Positions 25,866-34,206 of a stretch of DNA of 39,409 bases are shown one piece after another. How positions within the stretch are numbered: position 1 is the stretch's first letter; every line of letters begins with the position of its first letter. The position numbers were made by a program, and so were the translations under genes. Below the pieces are notes generated by a model, which was not told where the DNA came from, made no database searches, and saw nothing but the letters and a program-made list of their open reading frames with translations. Origin of the DNA: an uncultured bacterium (GTDB lineage Bacteria > Cyanobacteriota > Vampirovibrionia > Obscuribacterales > Obscuribacteraceae); the NCBI GenBank assembly GCA_913063055.1, contig CAJXZK010000013.1, positions 1 through 39,409 of the forward strand. The letters run 5' to 3'.

Positions 25866-27287
25866 TTAATCGTTTTCTAGAGACAACATGGCACTCTTGT
25901 ATGCCATCACCGCTAGTGCTGCTGCCCGCCCGGATTCTTCTATGATCGGAGTCTTTAAGTTCAATTCTGAAAGTTCATTGTGGAAGTTTCTGGTGATTCT
26001 CTCTAGGTCTGAACGCATTATGCGCACTTGCTTTTCTAGAGACTCTACTGAAGAGAGTCTAATACTCTCAATGCGTTCATTGCTACCTGCTGATGATCGA
26101 GCAAATTCTGTCTCAGTTTGTTCTACCTGACGACGGAAGGTTTTGATTACTTCAGCACCATGGGCTCTCAGTCTGCTATTGAGCTTGTCTATCACTTCAG
26201 GGTTGGCTGATAGCCGATTGCCTGAAACCATGAGATTGATTTTCGACTCTTGTGCTAGGGCGGCTTCGAATTTGATAAACAGTCTATCGATTTCGTCTGA
26301 AAGTTTGCCTTCCACTCGCCTTAGTGAGTTGTGCACAAGTTTCTGGTTGACTGCCATTCTTGACTTGGCAGAAAAAGCTATTCTATTAATATCGTCCTGA
26401 GCGGCAAGCAGTTTTTTCTCTACTTCGTTGCTGTAATCTTTTATAAAACGCGATTGTGATTCAAAGCTGCCTTGCTTGAAGCGGTCTTTCATGGCCAACA
26501 ACTGTCTTTGCCAGTGACTGATATGTTCGTCCAAGACCTGGCTATTGGTCATTCTTGTTTCATCAATAGTCTTTATTCCGCGCAGGGCGAGTGCTCGAAT
26601 GTCTTTGCTAGCAGCCTCAACTATTTCGCCCAGCTCTTTCTGCACGCCGTCGATTTTTTCGTCAAACTGACTGCTATATAGAGCTAGATGGCTGTCGACT
26701 TCGGCTTTTGATGACTCGATAACCGACTGAGCTGAGTCGTCGATGGTCTTTGCTTTATCGGACATGCCGTTTTCATAGCTCTGGCTTACGGTTTCGACCC
26801 GATCTTTTCCTGAGCTAGCCAATTCAGTGACTCGGGCAATGCGCTCACGGCTGATTTCATAGAGGTTGGCACTAGGGGCATCAATCACTGACGCCAGGTC
26901 ATGCAACTGCTCTTCCATAATCTCGGTAAGGATGTCGGTTGCTTCTAGAACTTTGTCAGCAAAACGTCTGCGTATTGCTGCCGCCCCTTGCATCAAGCGA
27001 TCAACTTCAGCTGTTTCGAGGGCACTGATAGTATCGAGAGTTTCATCTCGCTTGGCTTCGAGGTCATTGCCATGTGAATCAACAAGGTGTTCGCTTTGCT
27101 GAATAACTTTGTCAAGCTGTAGCGCTAAGCTACTATCGATACCTTCGCTGAAGGCATGAAGTTGGTCTAGGCATAGAGTTACAGTGCGCTCTAATTCGGC
27201 GCTAGCCTTCTCTAAGGCTTCAATCATCAAATTTGCAGCTGATCCAAAACTTTCAGACCGATTCGCTTGAGAACTCTCCTCAGCCAT
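25866..27287 (-). CDS. Coiled-coil protein of unknown function (473 aa)
   Basis: A soluble, mainly alpha-helical protein; no signal, membrane or recognised domain. Helices with heptad spacing run through most of its length, e.g. EALEKASAELERTVTLCLDQ near the start and EQTETEFARSSAGSNERIES late. Only a few glycines and prolines interrupt them. The last 30 residues (SGRAAALAVMAYKSAMLSLE) form an Ala/Met-rich helix different from the rest. GAGGAA precedes ATG 27287. It is the first gene of the coiled-coil set and lies 89 bp downstream of lpdA on the same strand, so it could be read through from the pyruvate dehydrogenase operon, or have its own promoter in that gap. The gap holds only a weak 5-bp stem (27341-27359) without a T tract. 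Confidence 0.75.
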   Translation of the reverse strand: MAEESSQANRSESFGSAANLMIEALEKASAELERTVTLCLDQLHAFSEGIDSSLALQLDKVIQQSEHLVDSHGNDLEAKRDETLDTISALETAEVDRLMQGAAAIRRRFADKVLEATDILTEIMEEQLHDLASVIDAPSANLYEISRERIARVTELASSGKDRVETVSQSYENGMSDKAKTIDDSAQSVIESSKAEVDSHLALYSSQFDEKIDGVQKELGEIVEAASKDIRALALRGIKTIDETRMTNSQVLDEHISHWQRQLLAMKDRFKQGSFESQSRFIKDYSNEVEKKLLAAQDDINRIAFSAKSRMAVNQKLVHNSLRRVEGKLSDEIDRLFIKFEAALAQESKINLMVSGNRLSANPEVIDKLNSRLRAHGAEVIKTFRRQVEQTETEFARSSAGSNERIESIRLSSVESLEKQVRIMRSDLERITRNFHNELSELNLKTPIIEESGRAAALAVMAYKSAMLSLEND

Positions 27288-27376
27288 CTATTCCTCTACT
27301 TCCTGTTTTCAGTACTACTTAGTATCAGTCTAGCCAATTATGCCCCCTTTTTCAGGGCACTAAGCAACACTCTGAT

Positions 27377-28840
27377 TTAAGTTGAGCTGATTTGTTTTTC
27401 GCTGTCCTTTTTAGCCTGGCGATCCAGTCTAGATAAGGCAGACATGGCAGCTTCATTAACTGTTTCAGAAAGTGTCGGATGTGGGTGAATGGCTACAGCC
27501 AAATCTTCTAAGACAGCGCCCATTTCTATGGCTACGACCGCTTCTGAAATTAAATCACCAGCCCGTGGCCCGACAATGCCTACACCCAAAACAAGCGTGG
27601 TATTGGGGGCGAAGAGCACTTTGGTTGTTCCATTGGTGTCGGCGATAGTCATGGCGCGACCGGAAGCTGACCAGGGGAATTTGGCTGTGGAGAAGCTGAT
27701 GTTTTTAGCCTTGGCTTCGGTTTCGGTTAAACCGCACCAGGCCACCTCTGGCTCGGTGAAGACTACAGCTGGCACGCAACGATTATCGTAGGCTGATGGT
27801 TTGCCAGCCAGGACTTCTGCTGCCACGTAAGCCTGTCTAATTGCTCGGTGGGCCAGCATTGGCTGACCAGAAATGTCACCAATTGAGAAGATACGCTTGT
27901 CTTTTGTGCGGCAGGTTTCGTCTGATAATACAAAGCCAAATTGGTCAATTTCAACTTGGGTTGCTTCTAAACCAATGCCATCAGAGTTTGGTCTGCGGCC
28001 AACTGAGATCAATACTTTATCGGCGGTTAGTTTTTCAGGAACATCTTTGCCGGTCACTTCTATTTCGACACCGCTTTTGGTGACTGATATATTGTTTACT
28101 TTTGTGTTCAAGTGGATGGCTTTAAATTGCTCACCCAGTTTATTCGCCAGCGGTCTGACGAGGTCACGGTCAGCGCCGGGTAGAAGACCGTCGGTCATTT
28201 CTACTACGGTCACTTCGCTTCCCAGTGCTGCGTAGACTGTGCCGAGCTCTAAACCGATATAGCCTCCACCAATAACAATTAGCTTTTTGGGAATGTCGGC
28301 CAAATTGAGAGCAGAAGTACTGTCTAGTATTTTGTCGCTATTGATGTCTTCTTCGTTTTTAAAGAGTTTGGGCAATTTTACTGGTCTAGAGCCAGTGGCG
28401 AGAATGCAGTGCTTAAACTTGATGCGCATGGCGCTTTCGCCGGGGCAATCAACTCTCACACTGCGCGAATCTTGAAATGTAGCCTTGCCATGCAATATTT
28501 CTACGCCGGCACTTTTGCACATACCAACAATGCCTTGAGAAAGCTTGTCGATAACTCCGGTTTTCCAGGTTCTTAGTGCATCAATATCTATTTTTGCCGG
28601 GCCAAAACTAATACCGATTTTCTCTGCACTCTTGGAAGAATGAATTACTTCAGCGGCATGGAGTAAGGCTTTGGAAGGAATACAACCCATGTGTAAACAG
28701 ACACCGCCGGGCTTTGGTGCAGCATCGATCAAAAGAGTTTTGATACCAAGTTCTGCTGCTCTCAGTGCTGCCGTGTAACCACCGGGGCCACCACCAATAA
28801 CAGCAAGTTCAACTTCCTGAACCATCTCTCCTACGACCAT
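27377..28840 (-). CDS. lpdA: Dihydrolipoyl dehydrogenase (E3)
   Basis: Reoxidises dihydrolipoyl groups of the E2 subunit, passing electrons via FAD and a disulfide to NAD. The 487 aa fit. FAD motif VIGGGPGGYTAA at 14-25; redox-active Cys48 and Cys53 in GGVCLHMGCIPSK; second dinucleotide fold VIGGGYIGLELG; FAD-contacting FSIGDISG; and the catalytic pair His454/Glu459 in HPHPTLSE. It ends the operon pdhA-pdhB-pdhC-lpdA and starts eight bases after pdhC. ATG 28840 has AGGAGG four bases upstream. A second ATG five codons later also has AGGAG before it, so a slightly shorter form is possible. The HM in place of the common NV/NR within the redox motif is a small variation. Confidence 0.95.
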   Translation of the reverse strand: MVVGEMVQEVELAVIGGGPGGYTAALRAAELGIKTLLIDAAPKPGGVCLHMGCIPSKALLHAAEVIHSSKSAEKIGISFGPAKIDIDALRTWKTGVIDKLSQGIVGMCKSAGVEILHGKATFQDSRSVRVDCPGESAMRIKFKHCILATGSRPVKLPKLFKNEEDINSDKILDSTSALNLADIPKKLIVIGGGYIGLELGTVYAALGSEVTVVEMTDGLLPGADRDLVRPLANKLGEQFKAIHLNTKVNNISVTKSGVEIEVTGKDVPEKLTADKVLISVGRRPNSDGIGLEATQVEIDQFGFVLSDETCRTKDKRIFSIGDISGQPMLAHRAIRQAYVAAEVLAGKPSAYDNRCVPAVVFTEPEVAWCGLTETEAKAKNISFSTAKFPWSASGRAMTIADTNGTTKVLFAPNTTLVLGVGIVGPRAGDLISEAVVAIEMGAVLEDLAVAIHPHPTLSETVNEAAMSALSRLDRQAKKDSEKQISST

Positions 28841-28848
28841 ATTGCCTC

Positions 28849-30273
28849 CTAGGCTTCTAAAACAAATTTGAAGGGGTCTTCCAATAACTTCACTACGTGC
28901 TGCACAAAGTAGGCAGCTTCAGCACCATCGGCTAAGCGATGGTCGAATGACATTGCTAAGGGCAAAATTGTTCCAATGGCAATTTGACCATCTTTGACAA
29001 TTGGTTTTTGGCTGGCTCGAGCCATTCCAAGTATGGCCGCTTCAGGGAAGTTGACCATGGGCGACATGCTAGTGCCACCAATCGCACCAATATTGGTCAG
29101 AGTGAAGGTGCCACCCTGGAGGCGCTCTAGTTCAATTTTGCCAGCTCTGGTTTTGGCGGCAATGTCGGCTAGCTCTACGGCAATATCGTAGAAGCTCTTC
29201 TGGTCGACGTTCTTAATGACAGGGACGATTAAGCCACGGTCGGTTGCCACTGCCACGCCGATATTGTAGTAGTGCTTAATTACTATTTCGCCAGTGTTTT
29301 CATCCAGGCTTGAATTGAATTGAGGATAGAGCTTAAGAGCGCTAGCCAGAGCCTTGATAGTGAATACAGTTAGAGTTGGTCGCACTTTGTTGTCGCCCGA
29401 GCGAGCAGCAAATTCTTTCTCGTATTTAGTCACCAAGCTAGAGAGTTCAGTAACGTTAGCTTCGTCGAAGTGGGTGACATGCGGGATATGAGTCCAGGCT
29501 TGGGTCATATTCATGGCAATTTTGCGGCGAATAGACTTAAGCGGCAAGCGCTCGACATCGCCGAATTTTGCAAAGTCAGGATATTCTACCGGCCCTGCAT
29601 TCATACCGCCCATCCCTGTTAGAGGAGAAGCATCGGCACTAGAGCCGCCGTACTTGTCTTTCATACTGGTTGGGGCTGCTGGTTTGCTCGAAATACTGCT
29701 AGGTGTTGAGCTTGTTGTTGAGCTAGCTGTGGCAGAAGGTTGAATTCTTGATTCAAGTGAGCCAGCGGCGTAGGCCATGACGTCTTCTTTTAAGACTCTT
29801 CCTGCTGGTCCAGAGGCGTTCACTTGATGCAGATCAACACCTAACTCACGCGCTAACCTGCGGGTCGCTGGTGTAGCCGGAACTGGTCCAGTCAAGACCT
29901 TTGTCGTTGCTTGAGCAGCAGGGTGAGCTGGTGCTTGAGCCGTTGCCCCGTTGTTACCGGCGGTGACTGCTTGCTTGACGGGAGCCACGGCTGGAGCGGC
30001 AGCCGCTGCAGCGGGAGCTTGAGTTTGGCCTTTGCTTGCAATGTCATAACCAATCATGACGCAACCGACTTTTACAGTCTGACCCTGCGCTACGTGAATT
30101 TTTGCCACTGCACCGGCATAAGGTGATGGAATTTCCACCACGGCTTTATCGGTTTCAACCTCAAAGATGATCTGGTCTTCCTTGACCATTTCGCCTTCTT
30201 TGACTTTGACTGCGATTATTTCTGCTTCGTGAATGCCTTCGCCAAGGTCAGGCAATTTAAATTCAACCGTCAT
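28849..30273 (-). CDS. pdhC: Dihydrolipoamide acetyltransferase, pyruvate dehydrogenase E2
   Basis: Core of the pyruvate dehydrogenase complex, moving the acetyl group from E1 to CoA. In the 474 aa: one lipoyl domain (1-80) with Lys43 in EVETDKA; an Ala/Pro/Thr linker to about 130; a peripheral subunit-binding domain (about 132-168, TPATRRLARELGVDLHQV, GPAGRVLKEDV); a second Ser/Thr/Pro linker; then the catalytic domain from about 230. Its signature DHRLADG is at 444-450, giving His445 and Asp449. One lipoyl domain rather than three and the E1 alpha/beta partners indicate the Gram-positive/mitochondrial/cyanobacterial type of complex. Branched-chain specificity cannot be fully excluded, but lipA next door and the gene order favour pyruvate. 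Confidence 0.93.
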   Translation of the reverse strand: MTVEFKLPDLGEGIHEAEIIAVKVKEGEMVKEDQIIFEVETDKAVVEIPSPYAGAVAKIHVAQGQTVKVGCVMIGYDIASKGQTQAPAAAAAAPAVAPVKQAVTAGNNGATAQAPAHPAAQATTKVLTGPVPATPATRRLARELGVDLHQVNASGPAGRVLKEDVMAYAAGSLESRIQPSATASSTTSSTPSSISSKPAAPTSMKDKYGGSSADASPLTGMGGMNAGPVEYPDFAKFGDVERLPLKSIRRKIAMNMTQAWTHIPHVTHFDEANVTELSSLVTKYEKEFAARSGDNKVRPTLTVFTIKALASALKLYPQFNSSLDENTGEIVIKHYYNIGVAVATDRGLIVPVIKNVDQKSFYDIAVELADIAAKTRAGKIELERLQGGTFTLTNIGAIGGTSMSPMVNFPEAAILGMARASQKPIVKDGQIAIGTILPLAMSFDHRLADGAEAAYFVQHVVKLLEDPFKFVLEA

Positions 30274-30302
30274 TTTCCACCTTCAAATATCAAAACTAGA
30301 AT

Positions 30303-31283
30303 TTAGAATGAGAGTGTTTCGCGACTTGCAGCCAGTACTCTTTCTGGATCGGGCAAGAAGAAGCGTTCTTTTGAGAAGTAAGGAATTGGTACATCGAAGC
30401 CGGTAACTCGTTTGATTGGTGCTTCTAAATAAAGTAGAGCGGCTTCGTTAATGCGAGCGACAACTTCAGCGCCAAGGCCACAAGTTCTAGGGCCTTCGTG
30501 CACCACTACAGCGCGACCAGTTTTCTTTACTGATTCGATAATGAGGGTGGCATCCATTGGCGAAATTGTTAGCAAGTCGATTACTTCAGCTTGTACGCCA
30601 TCTTCTTCTTCTAACAGTTCAGCGGCTTCAAGAGTTGGGCGCAGGCTTGCACCGTATGAAATTAGAGTGATGTCTTTGCCTTTGCGGACAACTTGAGCTT
30701 GACCAATAGGAAGAGTTTCCATTGCTTCTGGTACATCTTCTTTGAACAATCTATAGATTGCTTTGGGCTCATAGTAGATCACTGGGTCTGGATCTTGAAT
30801 GGCGCTATGAAGCAAGGCGCGAGCATTTCTTGGTCCTGAAGGAATTACTACTTTCAAACCAGGAGTATGAGCGTAGATTGCTTCGCGACTTTCAGAGTGG
30901 TGCTCTAGGGCACGAATGCCACCACCATATGGTGCGCGCATTACCACAGGCACAGTAACACGGCCTCTGGTGCGGTTACGGAAGCGGGAGGCATGGCACT
31001 CGAGTTGGTGGAAAGCGTAGTAGTCGAAACCAGAAAATTGCATTTCGCAGACTGGTCGAAGGCCGTAAATGGCCATACCAATTGCTGTACCCATGATGCC
31101 AGATTCAGCTAGGGGAGTATCGAGTACACGTTTGTCGCCAAACTTGTGGTACAAACCTTCGGTGATGCGAAATACGCCTTCATCGGGCCCAACGTCTTCG
31201 CCCATGACGATTACTTTGTCATCTCTTTCCATTGCTTCGAAAAGGGCTAGGTTAATCGCCTTTGCCATATTCATTTGCGCCAT
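30303..31283 (-). CDS. pdhB: Pyruvate dehydrogenase E1 component, beta subunit
   Basis: Pairs with the alpha subunit to decarboxylate pyruvate using thiamine diphosphate and acetylate the E2 lipoyl group. 326 aa is the usual length. MGEDVG at 27-32 holds the Glu that activates the cofactor. DTPLAESGIMGTAIGMAIYG and the later FSGFDYYAFHQLECHASRFR are family blocks, and HSESREAIYAHTPGLKVVIP and VVHEGPRTCG follow in order. AGGAGA lies eight bases before ATG 31283. An overlapping 12-codon frame begins at ATG 31290, too close to the ribosome site to be used. 59 bp separate it from pdhA and 29 bp from pdhC. Confidence 0.94.
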   Translation of the reverse strand: MAQMNMAKAINLALFEAMERDDKVIVMGEDVGPDEGVFRITEGLYHKFGDKRVLDTPLAESGIMGTAIGMAIYGLRPVCEMQFSGFDYYAFHQLECHASRFRNRTRGRVTVPVVMRAPYGGGIRALEHHSESREAIYAHTPGLKVVIPSGPRNARALLHSAIQDPDPVIYYEPKAIYRLFKEDVPEAMETLPIGQAQVVRKGKDITLISYGASLRPTLEAAELLEEEDGVQAEVIDLLTISPMDATLIIESVKKTGRAVVVHEGPRTCGLGAEVVARINEAALLYLEAPIKRVTGFDVPIPYFSKERFFLPDPERVLAASRETLSF

Positions 31284-31342
31284 TGGTCATTCTCCTGAAA
31301 ATTGTAAGCAAATAAGCAAATCAGCATCTCAAATAGATTGCT

Positions 31343-32479
31343 TTAGTGAGCGCTTGCTTTTTGCGGGCTGACACCAGAATTGGTGGAATTTTTTACTTGC
31401 TCTAAATGCTTCTTCAGCTCTTCTCTTTGCTCGTTCAAGTAAGGCGGAATATCGCTGTAGAGGTAGTCGAACATGCTGAGCGGGTTGGCTAGCTCTTCGC
31501 TTTGTGCCATCTCTTCAACTTTGACGATCGAGGCTTTGATCATGGTGTCGAGCTCTTGCTCTAGTTCTTCTAGCTGCTTTTCTGTGTAGACACCCTTTGC
31601 TACTAGATATTTTTTGAAGCGGGCCAGTGGTTCGCGTTTGGTCCAGAGGGCACATTCTTCATCACTGCGATAGCGTTTTGGATCATCGGCAGTGGTGTGT
31701 GGTGTGAAGCGATAGGTTAGTCCTTCAATCAAGGTTGGGCCTTCGCCGCGCTTAGCTCTTTCAACCGCTTCCATGGTGGCAACATAAACGGCTAGAACAT
31801 CATTGCCGTCTACTCTGATGCCAGGCATGCCGTAAGCAATTGCTCTCTGGGCAATTGTTTCATTGCGCATTTGTTTGGCAATTGGCACCGAGATGGCGTA
31901 TTGATTGTTGAGGCAGACAAAAACTACAGGTGCTTGATAGACCGAAGCAAAGTTCATAGCTTCGTGAGTATCGCCTTCAGATGAGGCGCCGTCGCCGAAG
32001 TAGGTCATGACTATGCTGTTGTCATTGCGCAACTTCATTGCCATTCCCAGGCCAGCTGCGTGCAGCAATTGGCTGGCGATTGGAACGCATACAGGCAAAT
32101 CGTTGACGCCTTCTGGTGGCATGGCGCCTTCTTCAAAACCGTTCCAGTAGAGCAGAGTTGTTTCAATCGACCAGCCGCGATAGAGCAAACCAGCTAGCTC
32201 GCGGTAGGCTGGCACATGCCAGTCGGTTTTGCCAAGGTGAATGGCCGAACCCATCGAGATTGCTTCATGGCCAGAAGACTGGGGGAAGGTACCCATGCGT
32301 CCTTGTCTTTGCATCAAGAGCATACGTTCATCGGTGCGGCGAGCAAGCAACATGTACTTGTACATGGTCTTCAATGTTTCAGGAGCAATTTTGGGCTCGA
32401 GAGCTTTATCGAGTTTGGCATCTTCATCCAGAATGGAGAGATACTCAATATTTGGAAGCTCGATTTTTGTTCTTGGCAT
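31343..32479 (-). CDS. pdhA: Pyruvate dehydrogenase E1 component, alpha subunit
   Basis: The thiamine diphosphate-binding half of E1. Counted from ATG 32479 it has 378 aa. The cofactor motif begins GDGASSEGD and ends LNNQ, with the usual gap of about 27 residues. Before it come ARRTDERMLLMQRQGRMGTF and SSGHEAISMG, and after it GMPGIRVDGNDVLAVY and YRFTPHTTADDP; the last holds the loop that in mitochondria is phosphorylated. The open frame continues to an ATG at 32626, but those extra 49 residues match nothing, fall in the promoter region and lack a ribosome site, so ATG 32479 (MPRTKIELP) is preferred. First gene of the pdh operon. Branched-chain 2-oxoacid E1 is the alternative reading. Confidence 0.92.
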   Translation of the reverse strand: MPRTKIELPNIEYLSILDEDAKLDKALEPKIAPETLKTMYKYMLLARRTDERMLLMQRQGRMGTFPQSSGHEAISMGSAIHLGKTDWHVPAYRELAGLLYRGWSIETTLLYWNGFEEGAMPPEGVNDLPVCVPIASQLLHAAGLGMAMKLRNDNSIVMTYFGDGASSEGDTHEAMNFASVYQAPVVFVCLNNQYAISVPIAKQMRNETIAQRAIAYGMPGIRVDGNDVLAVYVATMEAVERAKRGEGPTLIEGLTYRFTPHTTADDPKRYRSDEECALWTKREPLARFKKYLVAKGVYTEKQLEELEQELDTMIKASIVKVEEMAQSEELANPLSMFDYLYSDIPPYLNEQREELKKHLEQVKNSTNSGVSPQKASAH

Positions 32480-32627
32480 AGAATCCACTCTATTGTGTAA
32501 AGTTGTTGAAACTAGGGAAATCAGCTGTGCGGTCGTCTTTTGTAGTGTCAACTGGCATAGCGATTGGCTCTGCGCGTTAACTTCTTCTACTTGACGATCC
32601 GTTACAGACCAGGCAAAGTATGTCATA

Positions 32628-32648
32628 TATAGACCGCAGGGGTCTATA
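32628..32648. promoter_or_regulatory. Perfect 8-5-8 palindrome between pdhA and lipA, candidate operator
   Basis: TATAGACC (32628-32635) and GGTCTATA (32641-32648) are exact inverted copies around GCAGG. It is centred about 70 bp before lipA and about 160 bp before pdhA, in the only shared control region of the two units. The TATA-rich arms could also overlap -10 boxes. It does not resemble the known PdhR site. Confidence 0.55.
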
Positions 32649-32708
32649 AAGGTTTGTGGAAAATTCGCTTAATGGCGCAGTCTTACAGAAAAATTCGTTG
32701 AAGCAAAT

Positions 32709-33593
32709 ATGAATCATAAAGTCTTTGTTGAGAAAGAAGAATCGCTACCCAAGCCGCCCTGGCTCAAGGTTCGCCTACCCACAGGAGAGCCTTACTGGCG
32801 CGTCAAGGAGCTGCTTGACCAGCATGATTTGCACACGGTTTGCGAGTCGGCCGCGTGCCCAAATCGTGGTGAGTGCTGGGCTCGCGGCACTGCTACCTTT
32901 ATGATTTTGGGTAATGTTTGTACGCGAAGCTGTGGATTTTGTAATGTCATTACTGGCAAGCCAAGCGAACTAGATTTAGAAGAACCTGCTCGTGTAGCCG
33001 AAGCCGTACGTAAGCTTTCGCTCAAATATGCTGTTATTACCTCCGTCAATCGCGACGAACTGAAAGACGGTGGTGCTGCCGTTTGGGCTGAGACCATTCG
33101 GGCCGTGCGTGCCCTCAACCCTGGCACGGCGATTGAAGTTCTTATTCCTGACTTCTGTTCTAATTGGCAAGCGCTAGATGTTGTGCTCGATGCTCGCCCT
33201 GACGTGCTCAATCACAATATTGAAACTGTCCCTCGTCTTTATTTGGAAGTGCGACCCCAGGGTCGCTACGATCGCTCTCTTGAAGTCCTGGCCCGCTCTA
33301 AAAAAGCTGGTTTGACAACCAAAAGTGGCTTGATGATGGGTTTAGGTGAGCGTGACGAAGAAGTCTTAGAGGTGATGAAAGACTGGCGCAAAGCTGGTGT
33401 CGATTTGATTACTTTGGGCCAGTACATGCAGCCCACAGAAAATCATCTTGCAGTCAAGCGCTACGTCGAGCCTGAGACCTTTGCTTTCTTGCAAGAGCAA
33501 GGCATGGCCATGGGCTTCACCAACGTTTTTGCTGGTCCACTGGTGCGCAGTTCCTATCACGCAGATGAGCAGGCCAGCATGGCCTTGGTCTAA
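32709..33593 (+). CDS. lipA: Lipoyl synthase
   Basis: A radical-SAM enzyme that inserts two sulfurs into octanoyl groups bound to E2 and glycine-cleavage H proteins. The 294 aa carry both iron-sulfur clusters: the auxiliary cluster Cys45, Cys50 and Cys56 (CESAACPNRGEC) and the SAM cluster Cys71, Cys75 and Cys78 (CTRSCGFC). The final auxiliary ligand Ser is in RSSYHADE near the end. GKPSELDLEEPARVAEAV and LNHNIETVPRLY are family blocks. Placed divergently to the pdh operon whose E2 it must modify. No lipB or lplA is present in the window. Only a weak ribosome site precedes ATG 32709. Confidence 0.96.
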   Translation: MNHKVFVEKEESLPKPPWLKVRLPTGEPYWRVKELLDQHDLHTVCESAACPNRGECWARGTATFMILGNVCTRSCGFCNVITGKPSELDLEEPARVAEAVRKLSLKYAVITSVNRDELKDGGAAVWAETIRAVRALNPGTAIEVLIPDFCSNWQALDVVLDARPDVLNHNIETVPRLYLEVRPQGRYDRSLEVLARSKKAGLTTKSGLMMGLGERDEEVLEVMKDWRKAGVDLITLGQYMQPTENHLAVKRYVEPETFAFLQEQGMAMGFTNVFAGPLVRSSYHADEQASMALV

Positions 33594-33603
33594 TGGTCTT
33601 GGT

Positions 33604-34194
33604 CTAAGTCAGGTCGGCAGAAGTTACAACCGCGCCCGCCACTTGCGCTGCTTTTAGCTCGCAAAGATCAGCGGCTAACTGCGATGCATCGCGGATTTGT
33701 CCAACTAAAACTGAAAGGGCGACTGATACTTCTTGCAAGCACTTTAGCTCGGCGTCGCTCCACACTCTTGCTTGATCGCTTTGAATGTCGATGAATCCGG
33801 CAAATATTCCGCGCCAGCGTAGCTGCGCCAAAATTTGTGACTGAAATGCCATTTTGTCGACAACTTCGCTGTTGCTGTAAATCGTCTTCTCTGATGATTC
33901 TTCAGGCAGTGCGAATACGCCCGTTCCATTTTCGTTGGGGAAGCGCGAGAGAAATGCCATGACAATAGTCATCGATTCGATACCGCTAAGAGTTAGTCCA
34001 CTTAGCTGTTCTTCGTTGTTAATGGAAAAGGATTCAACCGCTCGCAGTCCATCTCCCACAACTAACCAGACGATGGTACTTGATGCCTGGAAAGTCTCAG
34101 TCAAACTTTTACAGGCAAATTCCAGCATGGCTTGCATGCCGCCGCCATTGCGGAGCACCAGCAAGAATTGATTGATCAGGCTAGCAGATTCCAC
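33604..34194 (-). CDS. GAF-like domain protein
   Basis: A 196-aa soluble protein most like a stand-alone GAF sensor domain: an N-terminal helix (LINQFLLVLRNGGGMQAMLE), a strand pair around SSTIVWLVVGDGLRAVESFS, a central loop region, then WRGIFAGFIDIQSDQARVWSDAELKCLQEVSVALSVLVGQ split over strands and the closing long helix, as in GAF folds. No obvious chromophore or haem residue and no output domain. The ligand is unknown, and the assignment rests on fold pattern only. The GTG start at 34194 lies 12 bp after proline dehydrogenase, so it may sense something tied to that operon. It converges on lipA with 10 bp between stops. Confidence 0.55.
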   Translation of the reverse strand: MESASLINQFLLVLRNGGGMQAMLEFACKSLTETFQASSTIVWLVVGDGLRAVESFSINNEEQLSGLTLSGIESMTIVMAFLSRFPNENGTGVFALPEESSEKTIYSNSEVVDKMAFQSQILAQLRWRGIFAGFIDIQSDQARVWSDAELKCLQEVSVALSVLVGQIRDASQLAADLCELKAAQVAGAVVTSADLT

Positions 34195-34206
34195 TTTGCG
34201 CTAAAT

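Noticed and set aside
27341..27359. Terminator after lpdA
   Set aside because: Only a 5-bp TGCCC/GGGCA stem, with no T tract in the minus direction.
32480..32626. N-terminal extension of pdhA to ATG 32626
   Set aside because: No similarity to E1 alpha, no ribosome site, and it runs into the promoter palindrome; ATG 32479 fits the family.
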